From: JAFRXK01 sp045603305
GTDB lineage: Bacteria; Bacillota; Clostridia; Lachnospirales; Lachnospiraceae
Direction: 5' to 3'
Assembly: GCA_045603305.1 (NCBI GenBank)
Contig: JAZULV010000011.1
Span: 1 to 64,000 of the forward strand
DNA length: 64,000 nt
The notes beneath the pieces are model-generated. The model saw nothing but the letters and a program-made list of their open reading frames with translations, made no database searches and was not told the origin of the DNA. The position numbers were made by a program, and so were the translations under genes. This document shows, in pieces, positions 17,625-26,355 of this stretch. Positions within the stretch are counted from its first letter, which is position 1, and each line of letters begins with the position of its first letter.

Positions 17625-18734
17625 ATGTCATCAAATAATGAAAAAATATTGGTTACACGTTCGTCAATGCCGGACTTTGATGAATATGTTGAAGAGATAA
17701 GACCACTGTGGGAGAGTGCGTGGCTTACAAATATGGGTGTGCTTCATGAGAAGCTTCATGATGAACTTATGGATTATCTTATGGTTTCGGGGCTGACTTT
17801 GTTTAATAACGGACATATGGCACTGGAGATGGCGCTGGATGCGATGAAGCTTTCAGGTGAAGTAATTACCACACCATTTTCATTTTCATCAACAACCCAT
17901 GCTATTACCCGAAACGGACTGACACCGGTATTTTGTGATATTGACCCGGTTAATTACACTATTGATGCGGATAAGATAGAAGAATTAATAACAGAGAAGA
18001 CTACAGCCATAGTTCCGGTACATGTTTACGGGAACATATGTGATGTTGAAAAGATAGAATCCATTGCCAGAAAGCATAATCTTAAGGTTATTTATGATGC
18101 AGCCCATGCCTTTGGAGTAAAGTATAAGGACAGAGGTATCGGAAGCTTTGGTGATGCTTCCATGTTCAGTTTTCATGCCACCAAGGTGTTTAATACCGTA
18201 GAGGGCGGTGCTGTCTGCTACAATGACAAGGATTTTGAGAAGATTTTAAGGTATCTTAAGAATTTTGGTATTACTGACAAAGAGAATGTGGACTATATCG
18301 GTGGCAATGCCAAGATGAATGAGTTTCAGGCGGCTATGGGTGTCTGCAATCTTCGTCATATTGGGCGAGAGATTGATAAGCGTAAGAAGGTAGTTGAAAG
18401 ATACCGTGAACGTTTGGATGGCGTACAGGGGCTTATAATTCAGAAGCCACAGGAGAATGTGGAAAGCAACTATGCTTACTTCCCGCTGGTGCTTGACAAT
18501 TATAAAATATCAAGAAATGGTTTATATGACCTGCTTGCTGAAAATAATATATTTGCAAGGAAGTATTTCTATCCGCTGATTACTGATTATAACTGTTACA
18601 GAGAAAAGTTTGCTGATGTAAAACTTCCTGTTGCAAAGCGTATTTCTGACAATGTACTTACGCTTCCTTGCTATGCAGATTTAAGCATAGAGACAGTTGA
18701 CAGAATATGCGACGTTATACTTAAAGCAGAATAA
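17625..18734 (+). CDS. DegT/DnrJ/EryC1/StrS family sugar aminotransferase
   Basis: A 369-residue PLP enzyme that typically transfers an amino group to a 3- or 4-keto-6-deoxy nucleotide sugar. The PLP-binding Lys is K187 in SFHATKVFNT, with Asp158 (VIYDAAH) pairing with the ring nitrogen. The usual NGT near residue 62 reads NGH here. ATG lies behind AAAGGAG. Context makes an amino sugar for the surface glycan likely, though no dehydratase gene is adjacent, so the keto sugar must come from elsewhere. Confidence 0.9.
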   Translation: MSSNNEKILVTRSSMPDFDEYVEEIRPLWESAWLTNMGVLHEKLHDELMDYLMVSGLTLFNNGHMALEMALDAMKLSGEVITTPFSFSSTTHAITRNGLTPVFCDIDPVNYTIDADKIEELITEKTTAIVPVHVYGNICDVEKIESIARKHNLKVIYDAAHAFGVKYKDRGIGSFGDASMFSFHATKVFNTVEGGAVCYNDKDFEKILRYLKNFGITDKENVDYIGGNAKMNEFQAAMGVCNLRHIGREIDKRKKVVERYRERLDGVQGLIIQKPQENVESNYAYFPLVLDNYKISRNGLYDLLAENNIFARKYFYPLITDYNCYREKFADVKLPVAKRISDNVLTLPCYADLSIETVDRICDVILKAE

Positions 18735-18814
18735 AGTAATTCGTCCGATGAAGCAGGTTAATTGTCTGTCATAAGATGTGAGGAATAAAAAGAATATCTG
18801 ATTGGAGAAATATT

Positions 18815-19798
18815 TTGATAAAAGAAGAACAACAGCCTCTGGTTAGTATTTGCTGTATAACTTATAACCATGAGGAGTATATAGCCAAGACATTAGATAG
18901 TTTTTTAATGCAGAAAACTGATTTTGTCTTTGAAGTAGTTATACATGATGATGCTTCAACTGACAGAACCGGAGAGATTATAAGAGAGTATGCTAATCGT
19001 TATCCGGACATTATCCGTCCGATTATTCAGGAGAAGAACCAGTATTCCCAAGGGATTTCAAATATAAGCGGAGCATTTAACTTTCCAAGAGCAAGGGGAA
19101 AGTATATTTGCATGTGTGAGGGTGATGATTACTGGACTGATGCAGACAAGCTTCAGATTCAGGCTGATTACATGGAGAGCCACCCGGACTGTGCACTGTG
19201 TTTCCACAGTGCGGCTATAGAGGTTACTGACGGTTCAATTACTGATGGCAGGATGCGCCCTTATGAGGAGGATAGAAAAGTATCTCCTGAGGAGATTATT
19301 GATAAGCCTTATGGATATCCCACAGCATCACTTATGTTTCCTACGGCTTACGTAAAAGAACTGCCGGATTACTATATTAATTGTCCGATTGGAGACATAC
19401 CGTTGCAGCTTATGATGGCTTCTCATGGATATGGTTATTACTTTGACAAGGATATGGCTGTTTACCGTGTGGGCGGAAGCGTTTCATGGTCTGTTCAGAT
19501 GAAAAAGGGCGATTATGAAGCAAAGCAGAACAGGTATTTTGAGCAGATGAAGGACACCTATGAGTCCTTTGATAAAGACACTAATGGCAGATACCACGAG
19601 GCAGTGGAAAGTGCCATCAGGAGAATATATTTTCTTACAAGAGTTAATTTAAAGAAGTTTGATGAGATAAAGAAGTCTGAATACAGACGTTATTATAAAG
19701 AGCTCAATATAAGGACAAGATTTTTCCTTAAGTTTGAGATGTGTTTTCCGGGTGTATTTGCCTGGCTTCAAGGGCTTTTACACAGGGAAAAGAAATGA
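18815..19798 (+). CDS. GT2 family glycosyltransferase (TTG start)
   Basis: A 327-residue GT2 enzyme starting at TTG 18815, supported by GGAGAAA just upstream and by SICCITYNHEEYI close to the N-terminus. Nucleotide-site DDASTDRT (about 48-55) and metal motif CEGDDYWT (about 104-111) are present. It resembles the group often annotated as glycosyltransferase involved in cell wall biogenesis. Donor unknown. It ends 11 bp before the flippase gene. Confidence 0.87.
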   Translation: MIKEEQQPLVSICCITYNHEEYIAKTLDSFLMQKTDFVFEVVIHDDASTDRTGEIIREYANRYPDIIRPIIQEKNQYSQGISNISGAFNFPRARGKYICMCEGDDYWTDADKLQIQADYMESHPDCALCFHSAAIEVTDGSITDGRMRPYEEDRKVSPEEIIDKPYGYPTASLMFPTAYVKELPDYYINCPIGDIPLQLMMASHGYGYYFDKDMAVYRVGGSVSWSVQMKKGDYEAKQNRYFEQMKDTYESFDKDTNGRYHEAVESAIRRIYFLTRVNLKKFDEIKKSEYRRYYKELNIRTRFFLKFEMCFPGVFAWLQGLLHREKK

Positions 19799-19809
19799 GG
19801 TAACAAATA

Positions 19810-21273
19810 ATGGCTGAATCAAATATGAAAAGTAAAGTTCTCAGCGGACTGTTCTGGAAGGTCATGGAGAACGGCGGGACCCAGGGAATACAGTTTATTG
19901 TATCAATTATTCTCGCTAAGCTGCTGACACCGGAGGAATATGGCATAGTAGGACTGATTACCATATTTATCACTATTGCAAATGTATTTATACAGAATGG
20001 TTTCAATACAGCGCTTATCCAGAAAAAGAATGCAGATGATACAGATTTTTCTTCAGTGTTCTATTTAAGTCTGGGTATGGCGGGGATAATGTATGCTATT
20101 TTATTCTTTACCGCACCACTTATTGCGAACTTTTATCAGGAGCCGGAGCTTGTATTAATTATCAGAATACTTGCAATAACTCTTTTCTTTGGTGCAGTAA
20201 CCTCTGTACAGAATGCAGCAGTTGCAAGACGTATGGAGTTTAGAGGATTATTTTTTGCAACCCTTACAGCAGTAATTATTTCAGGTGCTTTAAGTATTAC
20301 TATGGCATATAAAGGAATGGGCGTATGGGCACTGGTGGGACAGCAGCTGGCACATTTCTTCTTGCTTATGGTTGTATTATTTATAACAGTGAGCTGGAAA
20401 CCGAAGCTTTTGTTTTCACTTACAAGAGTTAAGACACTGTTTTCTTTCGGCTGGAAGCTTTTATGCTCTTCACTTATTGATACAGTGTACAATAATATAT
20501 ATGGTCTGGTTATTGGTAAGGCTTATAACAATGAGATGCTTGGCTATTACAACAGAGGTGACCAGTTCCCGAAGCTTATTACCAATAATCTCGGAATAGC
20601 GATTCAGTCGGTTATGCTGCCGGCATTTTCAGCGAATCAGAGTGACAAGCCTAAGGTTAAGTCGATGGTAAGGCGTTCTATTGTAACAAGCTCATTTGTT
20701 ATATTACCAATGATGGCAGGACTTATCGCCGTTGCCAAACCTATGGTATTGGTGCTTTTAGGTGAGAAGTGGCTTCCTTGTGTGCCATTTCTGCAGCTTA
20801 TGTGTGTGGCTTATTCCTTCTGGCCTATACATATTGCCAACCTTCAGGCGATAAATGCCATGGGAAGAAGTGATACATTTCTTAAGCTCGAGATTATTAA
20901 GAAGGCAGTAGGAGTAGTTGGTCTTATTATTGGAATAGGCTTTAATGTATATATTCTTGTAATATTAAAGGCCGTAATTGATTTTATTTGTACATTTATT
21001 AATGCCTGGCCGAATAAGAAGCTTTTAGATTACAGTATTATTGAGCAGTGGAAAGACATACTTCCTTCGATGGGGCTTTCGATAATTATGGGTATATGTG
21101 CTTACTCGGTTCAGTTTGCAATCAGTAACTCGCTTATTTGTCTTGTTGTTCAGATAGTAGTAGGTGCAGGCGTTTACGTTGGACTTGCAAAGTTATTCAA
21201 GATGGAGAGTTTCACTTATCTTTTAGATATTGTAAAATCAAAATTATTAAAGAAGGCTGAAGACGAGCAGTAG
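19810..21273 (+). CDS. polysaccharide flippase (Wzx/TuaB-like, MOP superfamily)
   Basis: A 487-residue integral membrane protein with about fourteen hydrophobic segments. The N-terminal region (SGLFWKVMENGGTQGIQF, then AKLLTPEEYG at about 37-46) and the FYQEPEL element near 105 are typical of the lipopolysaccharide-biosynthesis flippase group that includes TuaB and WzxC. It would turn undecaprenyl-linked repeat units to the outer face for Wzy. Its partner polymerase is at 12380. Length is typical. Confidence 0.88.
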   Translation: MAESNMKSKVLSGLFWKVMENGGTQGIQFIVSIILAKLLTPEEYGIVGLITIFITIANVFIQNGFNTALIQKKNADDTDFSSVFYLSLGMAGIMYAILFFTAPLIANFYQEPELVLIIRILAITLFFGAVTSVQNAAVARRMEFRGLFFATLTAVIISGALSITMAYKGMGVWALVGQQLAHFFLLMVVLFITVSWKPKLLFSLTRVKTLFSFGWKLLCSSLIDTVYNNIYGLVIGKAYNNEMLGYYNRGDQFPKLITNNLGIAIQSVMLPAFSANQSDKPKVKSMVRRSIVTSSFVILPMMAGLIAVAKPMVLVLLGEKWLPCVPFLQLMCVAYSFWPIHIANLQAINAMGRSDTFLKLEIIKKAVGVVGLIIGIGFNVYILVILKAVIDFICTFINAWPNKKLLDYSIIEQWKDILPSMGLSIIMGICAYSVQFAISNSLICLVVQIVVGAGVYVGLAKLFKMESFTYLLDIVKSKLLKKAEDEQ

Positions 21274-21354
21274 ACAATACATGTGCAGTTTAAGCTCATG
21301 AATCATAAACAGAGCTTCATCATAGTTTGTATATAATAAATATGGAGGACTTAG

Positions 21355-22287
21355 ATGATGTGGGGCAAATATCAGACTCCGATACAGAAGATAAATTGGA
21401 AAGACTGTGACTGCAATATATATATTAAAAGAGATGACCTGCTTGGTTTCTCCTTTGGCGGCAACAAGGTAAGAATTGCAGCAGAGTATATAAAAGATAT
21501 GAAAGCTAAAAGCTGTGACTGCATGATTGCCTATGGAAGTACCCGCTCAAATATGTGCCGTGTAGCGGCAAATATGTGCAGCAGTGAGGGTATTCCCTGT
21601 TATGTAGTAACTGCACTTTCCGAAGGAGAAGTTGTTTCAGATACCTTCAACAGCCGGATGGTTGACAGTTTCGGTGCCCAAATACGCTACTGTAAAAAAG
21701 ACAATGTGGCAGAGACGATAGAAGCATTAATAGAAGAATTAAAAGACGCAGGATACAATCCATATTACATTTTTGGTGATATTTATGGCAAGGGCAATGA
21801 AGCTACGGCTGCAGGAGCCTACCAAGAAGCATACAAAGAGATTTTAGATTTTGAAAAGCAGGAAGGCATACAATTTGACAGAATCTTTCATGCCAGTGGC
21901 ACAGGTATGACCCAGGGAGGTCTTATCAGAGGACAGAGAAAGTATGGCGGAACTGCTAAGATAACCGGCATATCGATTTCAAGAGAGAAGGAAGCCGGGA
22001 CTAAGGCAGTAGCCGGATACGCCGCAAGTGATATTAAAGAAATTGATTTTAATGATGAGTATCGTTTAGGTGGATACGCACTGTATGATAGCGAAACAGA
22101 GCATGTGATACAGGATATGATGAAGTATAACGGCATACCGATGGATACAACTTATACCGGCAAGGCATTCTGTGGCATGTTAAAGTGGCTTGAGAGGCAT
22201 GGCTGTAAGGATGAAAATATACTGTTTATTCATACGGGGGGAACTCCACTATTTTTTGACGGAATTGATGTGTTAGCAAAAGACTAA
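21355..22287 (+). CDS. PLP-dependent enzyme of the ACC deaminase/D-cysteine desulfhydrase family
   Basis: A 310-residue fold-type II PLP protein. RDDLLGFSFGGNK places the cofactor Lys at 38; GSTRSN with a following MCR (about 61-69) corresponds to the GGxQSNH loop but lacks the His. GTGMTQGG (about 182-189) would hold the phosphate. True ACC deaminase or D-cysteine desulfhydrase activity cannot be assumed because the substrate loop differs. It is followed after 26 bp by an ATP-grasp gene, a pairing that suggests modification of the glycan with an amino acid or keto-acid derivative; that is inference. Confidence 0.78.
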   Translation: MMWGKYQTPIQKINWKDCDCNIYIKRDDLLGFSFGGNKVRIAAEYIKDMKAKSCDCMIAYGSTRSNMCRVAANMCSSEGIPCYVVTALSEGEVVSDTFNSRMVDSFGAQIRYCKKDNVAETIEALIEELKDAGYNPYYIFGDIYGKGNEATAAGAYQEAYKEILDFEKQEGIQFDRIFHASGTGMTQGGLIRGQRKYGGTAKITGISISREKEAGTKAVAGYAASDIKEIDFNDEYRLGGYALYDSETEHVIQDMMKYNGIPMDTTYTGKAFCGMLKWLERHGCKDENILFIHTGGTPLFFDGIDVLAKD

Positions 22288-22313
22288 TTGAAATAAGAAA
22301 GGTAAGCGCAAAA

Positions 22314-23336
22314 ATGAACATTCTTTTAACTTCAGCAGGCAGAAGAAGTTATCTGGTAAATTATTTTAAAGAAGCATTAGGTGATAAGGGACAGGTGCAT
22401 GCAGCTAACAGCAGCAGTCTGTCGCCGGCATTTTTGTGTGCAGACAAGACTGTGGTGACTCCGATAATTTATAGCGGAGAGTATATTCCGTTTTTGAAGA
22501 ATTACTGCGTGGAAAACAATATTGATGCAATCATTTCACTCTTTGATATAGATTTGCCGGTGCTTGCAGAGCATAGAGATGAGTTTATGCAGATTGGAGT
22601 AAATGTTATTGTAGCTGATAAGGACAAGGTGGATATTTGCAATGACAAGTGGAAGACCTACCTTTTCTTAAAAGAAAACGGATTTGATGCTCCGGTTACA
22701 TTTTTAAATTTAGAGGATGCCAGAGAGGCAATTGCTAATGGCAAGTTGAATTTTCCGGTAATGGTAAAGCCTAGATGGGGCATGGGTTCACTGGCTGTAT
22801 ATGAAGCGGAGAATGAAGAAGAGCTTGAGATTTTTTATAAGAAAAGTTTTAGAAACATAATGAAAAGCTATTTGAAGTATGAGGCGGTACAGGATGATAA
22901 AGCCTGTGTGCTGATTCAGGAGAAGATATCCGGACAGGAATATGGTATGGATGTAATTAATGATTTAGACGGTAATTACAGACATGCTGTGGTTAAGATG
23001 AAGTATGCCATGCGTTCAGGAGAAACTGATTGTGCAGTTACAGTTGACAGGGAAGATATAAGAGATATCGGAGCACGTTTATCCAAGCTTTTAAAGCATA
23101 GGGGCAATCTTGACGTTGATATATTAATGCGTGGTGAAACCCCTTGTGTTCTGGAGATGAATGCACGCTTCGGAGGAGGATATCCTTTCAGTCATATGGC
23201 AGGAGTGAATTTACCGCAGGCAATTGTTAACTGGCTTAAGGGAGAGGACGTGCCGGATTCATTGTTAAAAGAGGAATCAGGTGTGAGTGCCCATAAGGAT
23301 ATTGTATTAGTAAAGATGAATTTAGATGAAGTATAA
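22314..23336 (+). CDS. ATP-grasp family ligase (carbamoyl-phosphate-synthase-like)
   Basis: A 340-residue protein with the pre-ATP-grasp domain start NILLTSAGRRSYLVNYF, a central PVMVKPRWGMGS nucleotide loop (about 146-157), and metal-binding acidic residues in DVDILM and LEMNARFGGG (about 265-290). Such enzymes form amide or peptide bonds through an acyl phosphate. Substrate unknown. Its place next to a PLP enzyme and amid glycosyltransferases suggests that it ligates an amino acid or acid onto a sugar precursor; not provable from sequence. Confidence 0.82.
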   Translation: MNILLTSAGRRSYLVNYFKEALGDKGQVHAANSSSLSPAFLCADKTVVTPIIYSGEYIPFLKNYCVENNIDAIISLFDIDLPVLAEHRDEFMQIGVNVIVADKDKVDICNDKWKTYLFLKENGFDAPVTFLNLEDAREAIANGKLNFPVMVKPRWGMGSLAVYEAENEEELEIFYKKSFRNIMKSYLKYEAVQDDKACVLIQEKISGQEYGMDVINDLDGNYRHAVVKMKYAMRSGETDCAVTVDREDIRDIGARLSKLLKHRGNLDVDILMRGETPCVLEMNARFGGGYPFSHMAGVNLPQAIVNWLKGEDVPDSLLKEESGVSAHKDIVLVKMNLDEV

Positions 23337-23384
23337 ATATATTGATATGGATTTGTTTACTATATAAAGATAAGGGACATAAAA

Positions 23385-24344
23385 GTGGAGAAGATATTTT
23401 ATTCGGTTGATGTAATTATACCGGTGTATAATCCGGACAGTAATTTCAGAGAGCTTCTTAATTGCCTGAAAAAACAGAGTTATCCGATAAATAAGATTAT
23501 TATCATGAATACGGAGCAGAGATACTGGAATCCTGTATTAGAGCGTGACTTTTCTGATTTGGAAGTTCACCATATAGCGAAGGCTGATTTTGACCATGGT
23601 GCGACCAGAGCACTGGGAGCAACTTATTCTGATGCTGACATAATCTTATTTATGACTCAGGACGCCATGCCTGAGGATGATATGCTGATAGAGGAGCTGG
23701 TTAAGCCTTTTGCTTTTGACAATTTATTTGAAAGCGATGAAGAGCACGAGGTTTCGCCGGTTGCAATAACCTATGCAAGGCAGCTTCCAAGAGAAGATTG
23801 TGACATAGTAGAGAAATACACCCGTTCCTTTAATTATCCGGACAAAAGCCGGATTAAGACTATTGAAGATATAGAGGAATTGGGTATAAAGACCTTTTTT
23901 GCATCAAATGTATGTGCTGCATACAAAAAAGAATATTTTGACAAGCTTGGCGGATTTATAAAGAAGACAATATTCAATGAGGATATGATATTTGCAGGGC
24001 ATGCAGTGAAAGCCGGATATGCTATAGTGTATCAGGCAAATGCTAAGGTGGTTCATTCTCACAATTATTCCTGCATGCAGCAGCTAAGAAGAAACTTTGA
24101 CCTTGCTGTATCCCAGAGGGACAACCCGGATGTATTTGAAGGAATACGTTCAGAAGCGGAAGGCATAAAGTTGGTTAAACAGACTGCAAAGTATTTGATT
24201 AGCATAAAGAAACCATGGCTGATATTTGGACTTGTATTAAAGAGTGGATTTAAGTTTTTAGGGTACAGACTGGGTAAGGCTTATAAGAAGCTTCCGAAAA
24301 AGATGATACTTTTTTGTACAATGAATAAGGAGTATTGGAGATAA
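23385..24344 (+). CDS. GT2 rhamnosyltransferase-like protein (GTG start)
   Basis: A 319-residue GT2 enzyme starting at GTG 23385 behind AAGGGA. It has VIIPVYNPDSNF, then a FDHGATR element (about 66-72) and FMTQDAMP (about 87-94), the variant motifs typical of the rhamnosyltransferase group in Firmicutes rhamnan loci. NEDMIF and a later HSHNYS are also conserved in that group. Its stop overlaps the start region of the next gene (TAATG, 24342-24346). Confidence 0.88.
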   Translation: MEKIFYSVDVIIPVYNPDSNFRELLNCLKKQSYPINKIIIMNTEQRYWNPVLERDFSDLEVHHIAKADFDHGATRALGATYSDADIILFMTQDAMPEDDMLIEELVKPFAFDNLFESDEEHEVSPVAITYARQLPREDCDIVEKYTRSFNYPDKSRIKTIEDIEELGIKTFFASNVCAAYKKEYFDKLGGFIKKTIFNEDMIFAGHAVKAGYAIVYQANAKVVHSHNYSCMQQLRRNFDLAVSQRDNPDVFEGIRSEAEGIKLVKQTAKYLISIKKPWLIFGLVLKSGFKFLGYRLGKAYKKLPKKMILFCTMNKEYWR

Positions 24345-25183
24345 TGACACCAAAGTTAAGCGTGTGTATTCCGGCCTATAATAACGCCGGATATATAAAG
24401 CAGACAATAGATGCGGTTCTTAATCAGGATTTAGGCGATTTCGAACTTGTTATAGTAGATGACTGTTCAAAGGATGATACGGTCGGCGTTATCGAGTCAA
24501 TTGGAGATTCACGCATAAGACTTGTAAAAAATGATAAGAATCTTGGTATGACCGGTAACTGGAACAAGTGCATTGATGAGGCAGCAGGTGAATTTGTTAA
24601 GTTAATCTGTGCTGATGATGTGTTATATGAAGGAAGTCTCAAAAAAGAACTTGATGCACTGGAAATTAACCCTGATGTGAATCTTGTAATGAGTGATACA
24701 TTGCTTATTGACATGGAGGGAAAGAAAGTCGGAAGCTTTAAAAGGTGGCCGGTGAAGGGTGTGATGGAAGGCAGAAAGCTTGCTAAGATATCATTGCTTT
24801 TTAACAATTTTTTTGGTGCACCATGTAATACCATGTTTAGAAAGAGTGCAGCAATTAAGGTCGGAGGCTTTGACAGCAGATTTAATTATATACTTGATTT
24901 TGATTTCTGGGTAAGTCTCGCCTGTCTTGGTAAGGTGTTTATCATACATGAGCCTCTAAATGGTTTCAGAATCCGCGAGGATTCTAACACCGGAGATGTT
25001 ATGGGCAGCGGCAAAAAGGGCGACATTTATATCGCTGAACATGCTGCATTGGTAAGAAAGCACGCCTCAAACGGAAATGTACATATGAGTAAAGCCGGAA
25101 TTGCCTTCAGTATATGGTTCAGGAAGGTAAGAAGCAGACTGATACATGTGTATCTTAAGCTTGTAAACGGCAGAAAAAAATAA
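24344..25183 (+). CDS. GT2 family glycosyltransferase
   Basis: A 279-residue enzyme from ATG 24344, which forms TAATG with the preceding stop; an in-frame TTG at 24335 is possible but less natural. SVCIPAYNNAGYI, VDDCSKDDT (about 34-42) and CADDVLY (about 88-94) are the GT2 motifs. A FDFDFW-like segment (DFDFWVS, about 183-189) follows. Cytoplasmic. It is translationally coupled to the upstream rhamnosyltransferase-like gene, so the two likely add consecutive sugars. Confidence 0.86.
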   Translation: MTPKLSVCIPAYNNAGYIKQTIDAVLNQDLGDFELVIVDDCSKDDTVGVIESIGDSRIRLVKNDKNLGMTGNWNKCIDEAAGEFVKLICADDVLYEGSLKKELDALEINPDVNLVMSDTLLIDMEGKKVGSFKRWPVKGVMEGRKLAKISLLFNNFFGAPCNTMFRKSAAIKVGGFDSRFNYILDFDFWVSLACLGKVFIIHEPLNGFRIREDSNTGDVMGSGKKGDIYIAEHAALVRKHASNGNVHMSKAGIAFSIWFRKVRSRLIHVYLKLVNGRKK

Positions 25184-25202
25184 AGATACCGGAGGAAATA
25201 AT

Positions 25203-25895
25203 ATGAGAACGCTGGTTATAATACCTGCATTTAATGAAGGTGCAAGTATTTTAAAAACGGTCAGAGATATAGAGGAGAATGCACCGGGATTTGATTATAT
25301 TATTATTAATGACTGTTCGACAGACAATATGAAGCAGATTTGCAGGGAGAATAATCTTAACACAATTAATCTTCCGGTTAATTTAGGTATCGGAGGTGCA
25401 GTGCAGACCGGCTACAAATATGCTTTAGAGAATAATTATGACGCAGCAGTCCAGTTTGACGGAGACGGACAGCACAAGGCCGAGTATCTGCAAAGTATGG
25501 CAGATATTATGGAGTCAGAAGCATTGGATATGGTGATTGGATCAAGATTTATTGAGAAAGAAGGTTTTCAGTCTACCATGATGCGTCAGATGGGAATTAG
25601 ATTTTTTACCGGATTAATTAAGGTGGTTACCGGCAAGAAGATAACTGACCCAACTTCAGGTATGAGAATGGCAGGAAGAAGTCTTATCGATCAGTTTTCA
25701 AAGAGATACCCTAAGGACTATCCGGAACCGGAGACTGTGGCTTCTGTGCTTATACAGAAGAAGAAGGTTAAGGAAATACCGGTAAAGATGCGTGAAAGGG
25801 AAGAAGGAGTTTCTTCAATTTCACCTAAGAAGTCCATTTATTATATGGTTAAGGTAACACTGGCTATATTTCTTGTAGCTTTAAGAAGATATTAA
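25203..25895 (+). CDS. GT2 transferase, dolichyl-phosphate-mannose-synthase-like
   Basis: A 230-residue GT2 protein: VIIPAFNEGASI, INDCSTDN (about 31-38), NLGIGGAVQTG (about 59-69) and the DXD-like QFDGDGQHK (about 82-90). The GDP/UDP-sugar to polyprenyl-phosphate group has this pattern. No C-terminal membrane helices are present apart from a short hydrophobic end. It is followed by a DUF2304 protein and a DUF2142 protein, a repeated association with Dpm1-like enzymes, suggesting that it charges a lipid carrier for an extracytoplasmic transferase. Confidence 0.87.
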   Translation: MRTLVIIPAFNEGASILKTVRDIEENAPGFDYIIINDCSTDNMKQICRENNLNTINLPVNLGIGGAVQTGYKYALENNYDAAVQFDGDGQHKAEYLQSMADIMESEALDMVIGSRFIEKEGFQSTMMRQMGIRFFTGLIKVVTGKKITDPTSGMRMAGRSLIDQFSKRYPKDYPEPETVASVLIQKKKVKEIPVKMREREEGVSSISPKKSIYYMVKVTLAIFLVALRRY

Positions 25896-25925
25896 TAATC
25901 AGTTTTGGGTAATTACTGATTATTA
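25893..25925 (+). repeat. inverted repeat after the Dpm1-like gene
   Basis: TAATAATCAGT (25893-25903) pairs perfectly with ACTGATTATTA (25915-25925) across an 11-base loop. It includes the stop codon of the preceding gene and has no T tract, so it is a weak terminator or RNA stabiliser at best. A second small hairpin, AAATAC/GTATTT (25948-25963), precedes the next ribosome binding site. Confidence 0.5.
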
Positions 25926-25977
25926 GTATGGAATTTATCAAATATACAAATACACCTGTATTTTTACGGAGGAGATT

Positions 25978-26355
25978 ATGACATTAAAACTGCAGATTAT
26001 TTTGGCGGTAGCGTTGCTGTTGGTATTTATACTGCTGGTTAATCAGGTTAGAAAAGAGAAACTGGATTTAAAATATGCACTGCCTTGGATGACTTTGCTG
26101 GTAGGCTTGTTGATTATTGACATGTTTCCGGGGATTACTGAATGGCTTGCAGGAGTTATGGGAATTACACTTCCTATAAATATGCTTATGCTGTTGGGAC
26201 TTGCTTTTTCTGTAACTATTATTTTCTTTTTAACATCAATGATGTCTAAAGAGATTGATAAGCAAAAGCAGCTTGCTCAGGAGCTTGGATTGTTAAGAAA
26301 AAGAGTTGCTGAGCTTGAAAAGAGGATTAAGCAAGAAGAGGTGAAAGAGTTATGA
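25978..26355 (+). CDS. DUF2304 membrane protein
   Basis: A 125-residue protein with three hydrophobic segments (about 4-22, 34-52, 62-88) and a C-terminal charged coiled coil (about 92-125), the plan of DUF2304. Members commonly sit next to Dpm1-like GT2 genes and are thought to help or anchor them; the function is not established. ATG behind GGAGGAG. The stop overlaps the next start (ATGA, 26352-26355). Confidence 0.8.
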   Translation: MTLKLQIILAVALLLVFILLVNQVRKEKLDLKYALPWMTLLVGLLIIDMFPGITEWLAGVMGITLPINMLMLLGLAFSVTIIFFLTSMMSKEIDKQKQLAQELGLLRKRVAELEKRIKQEEVKEL

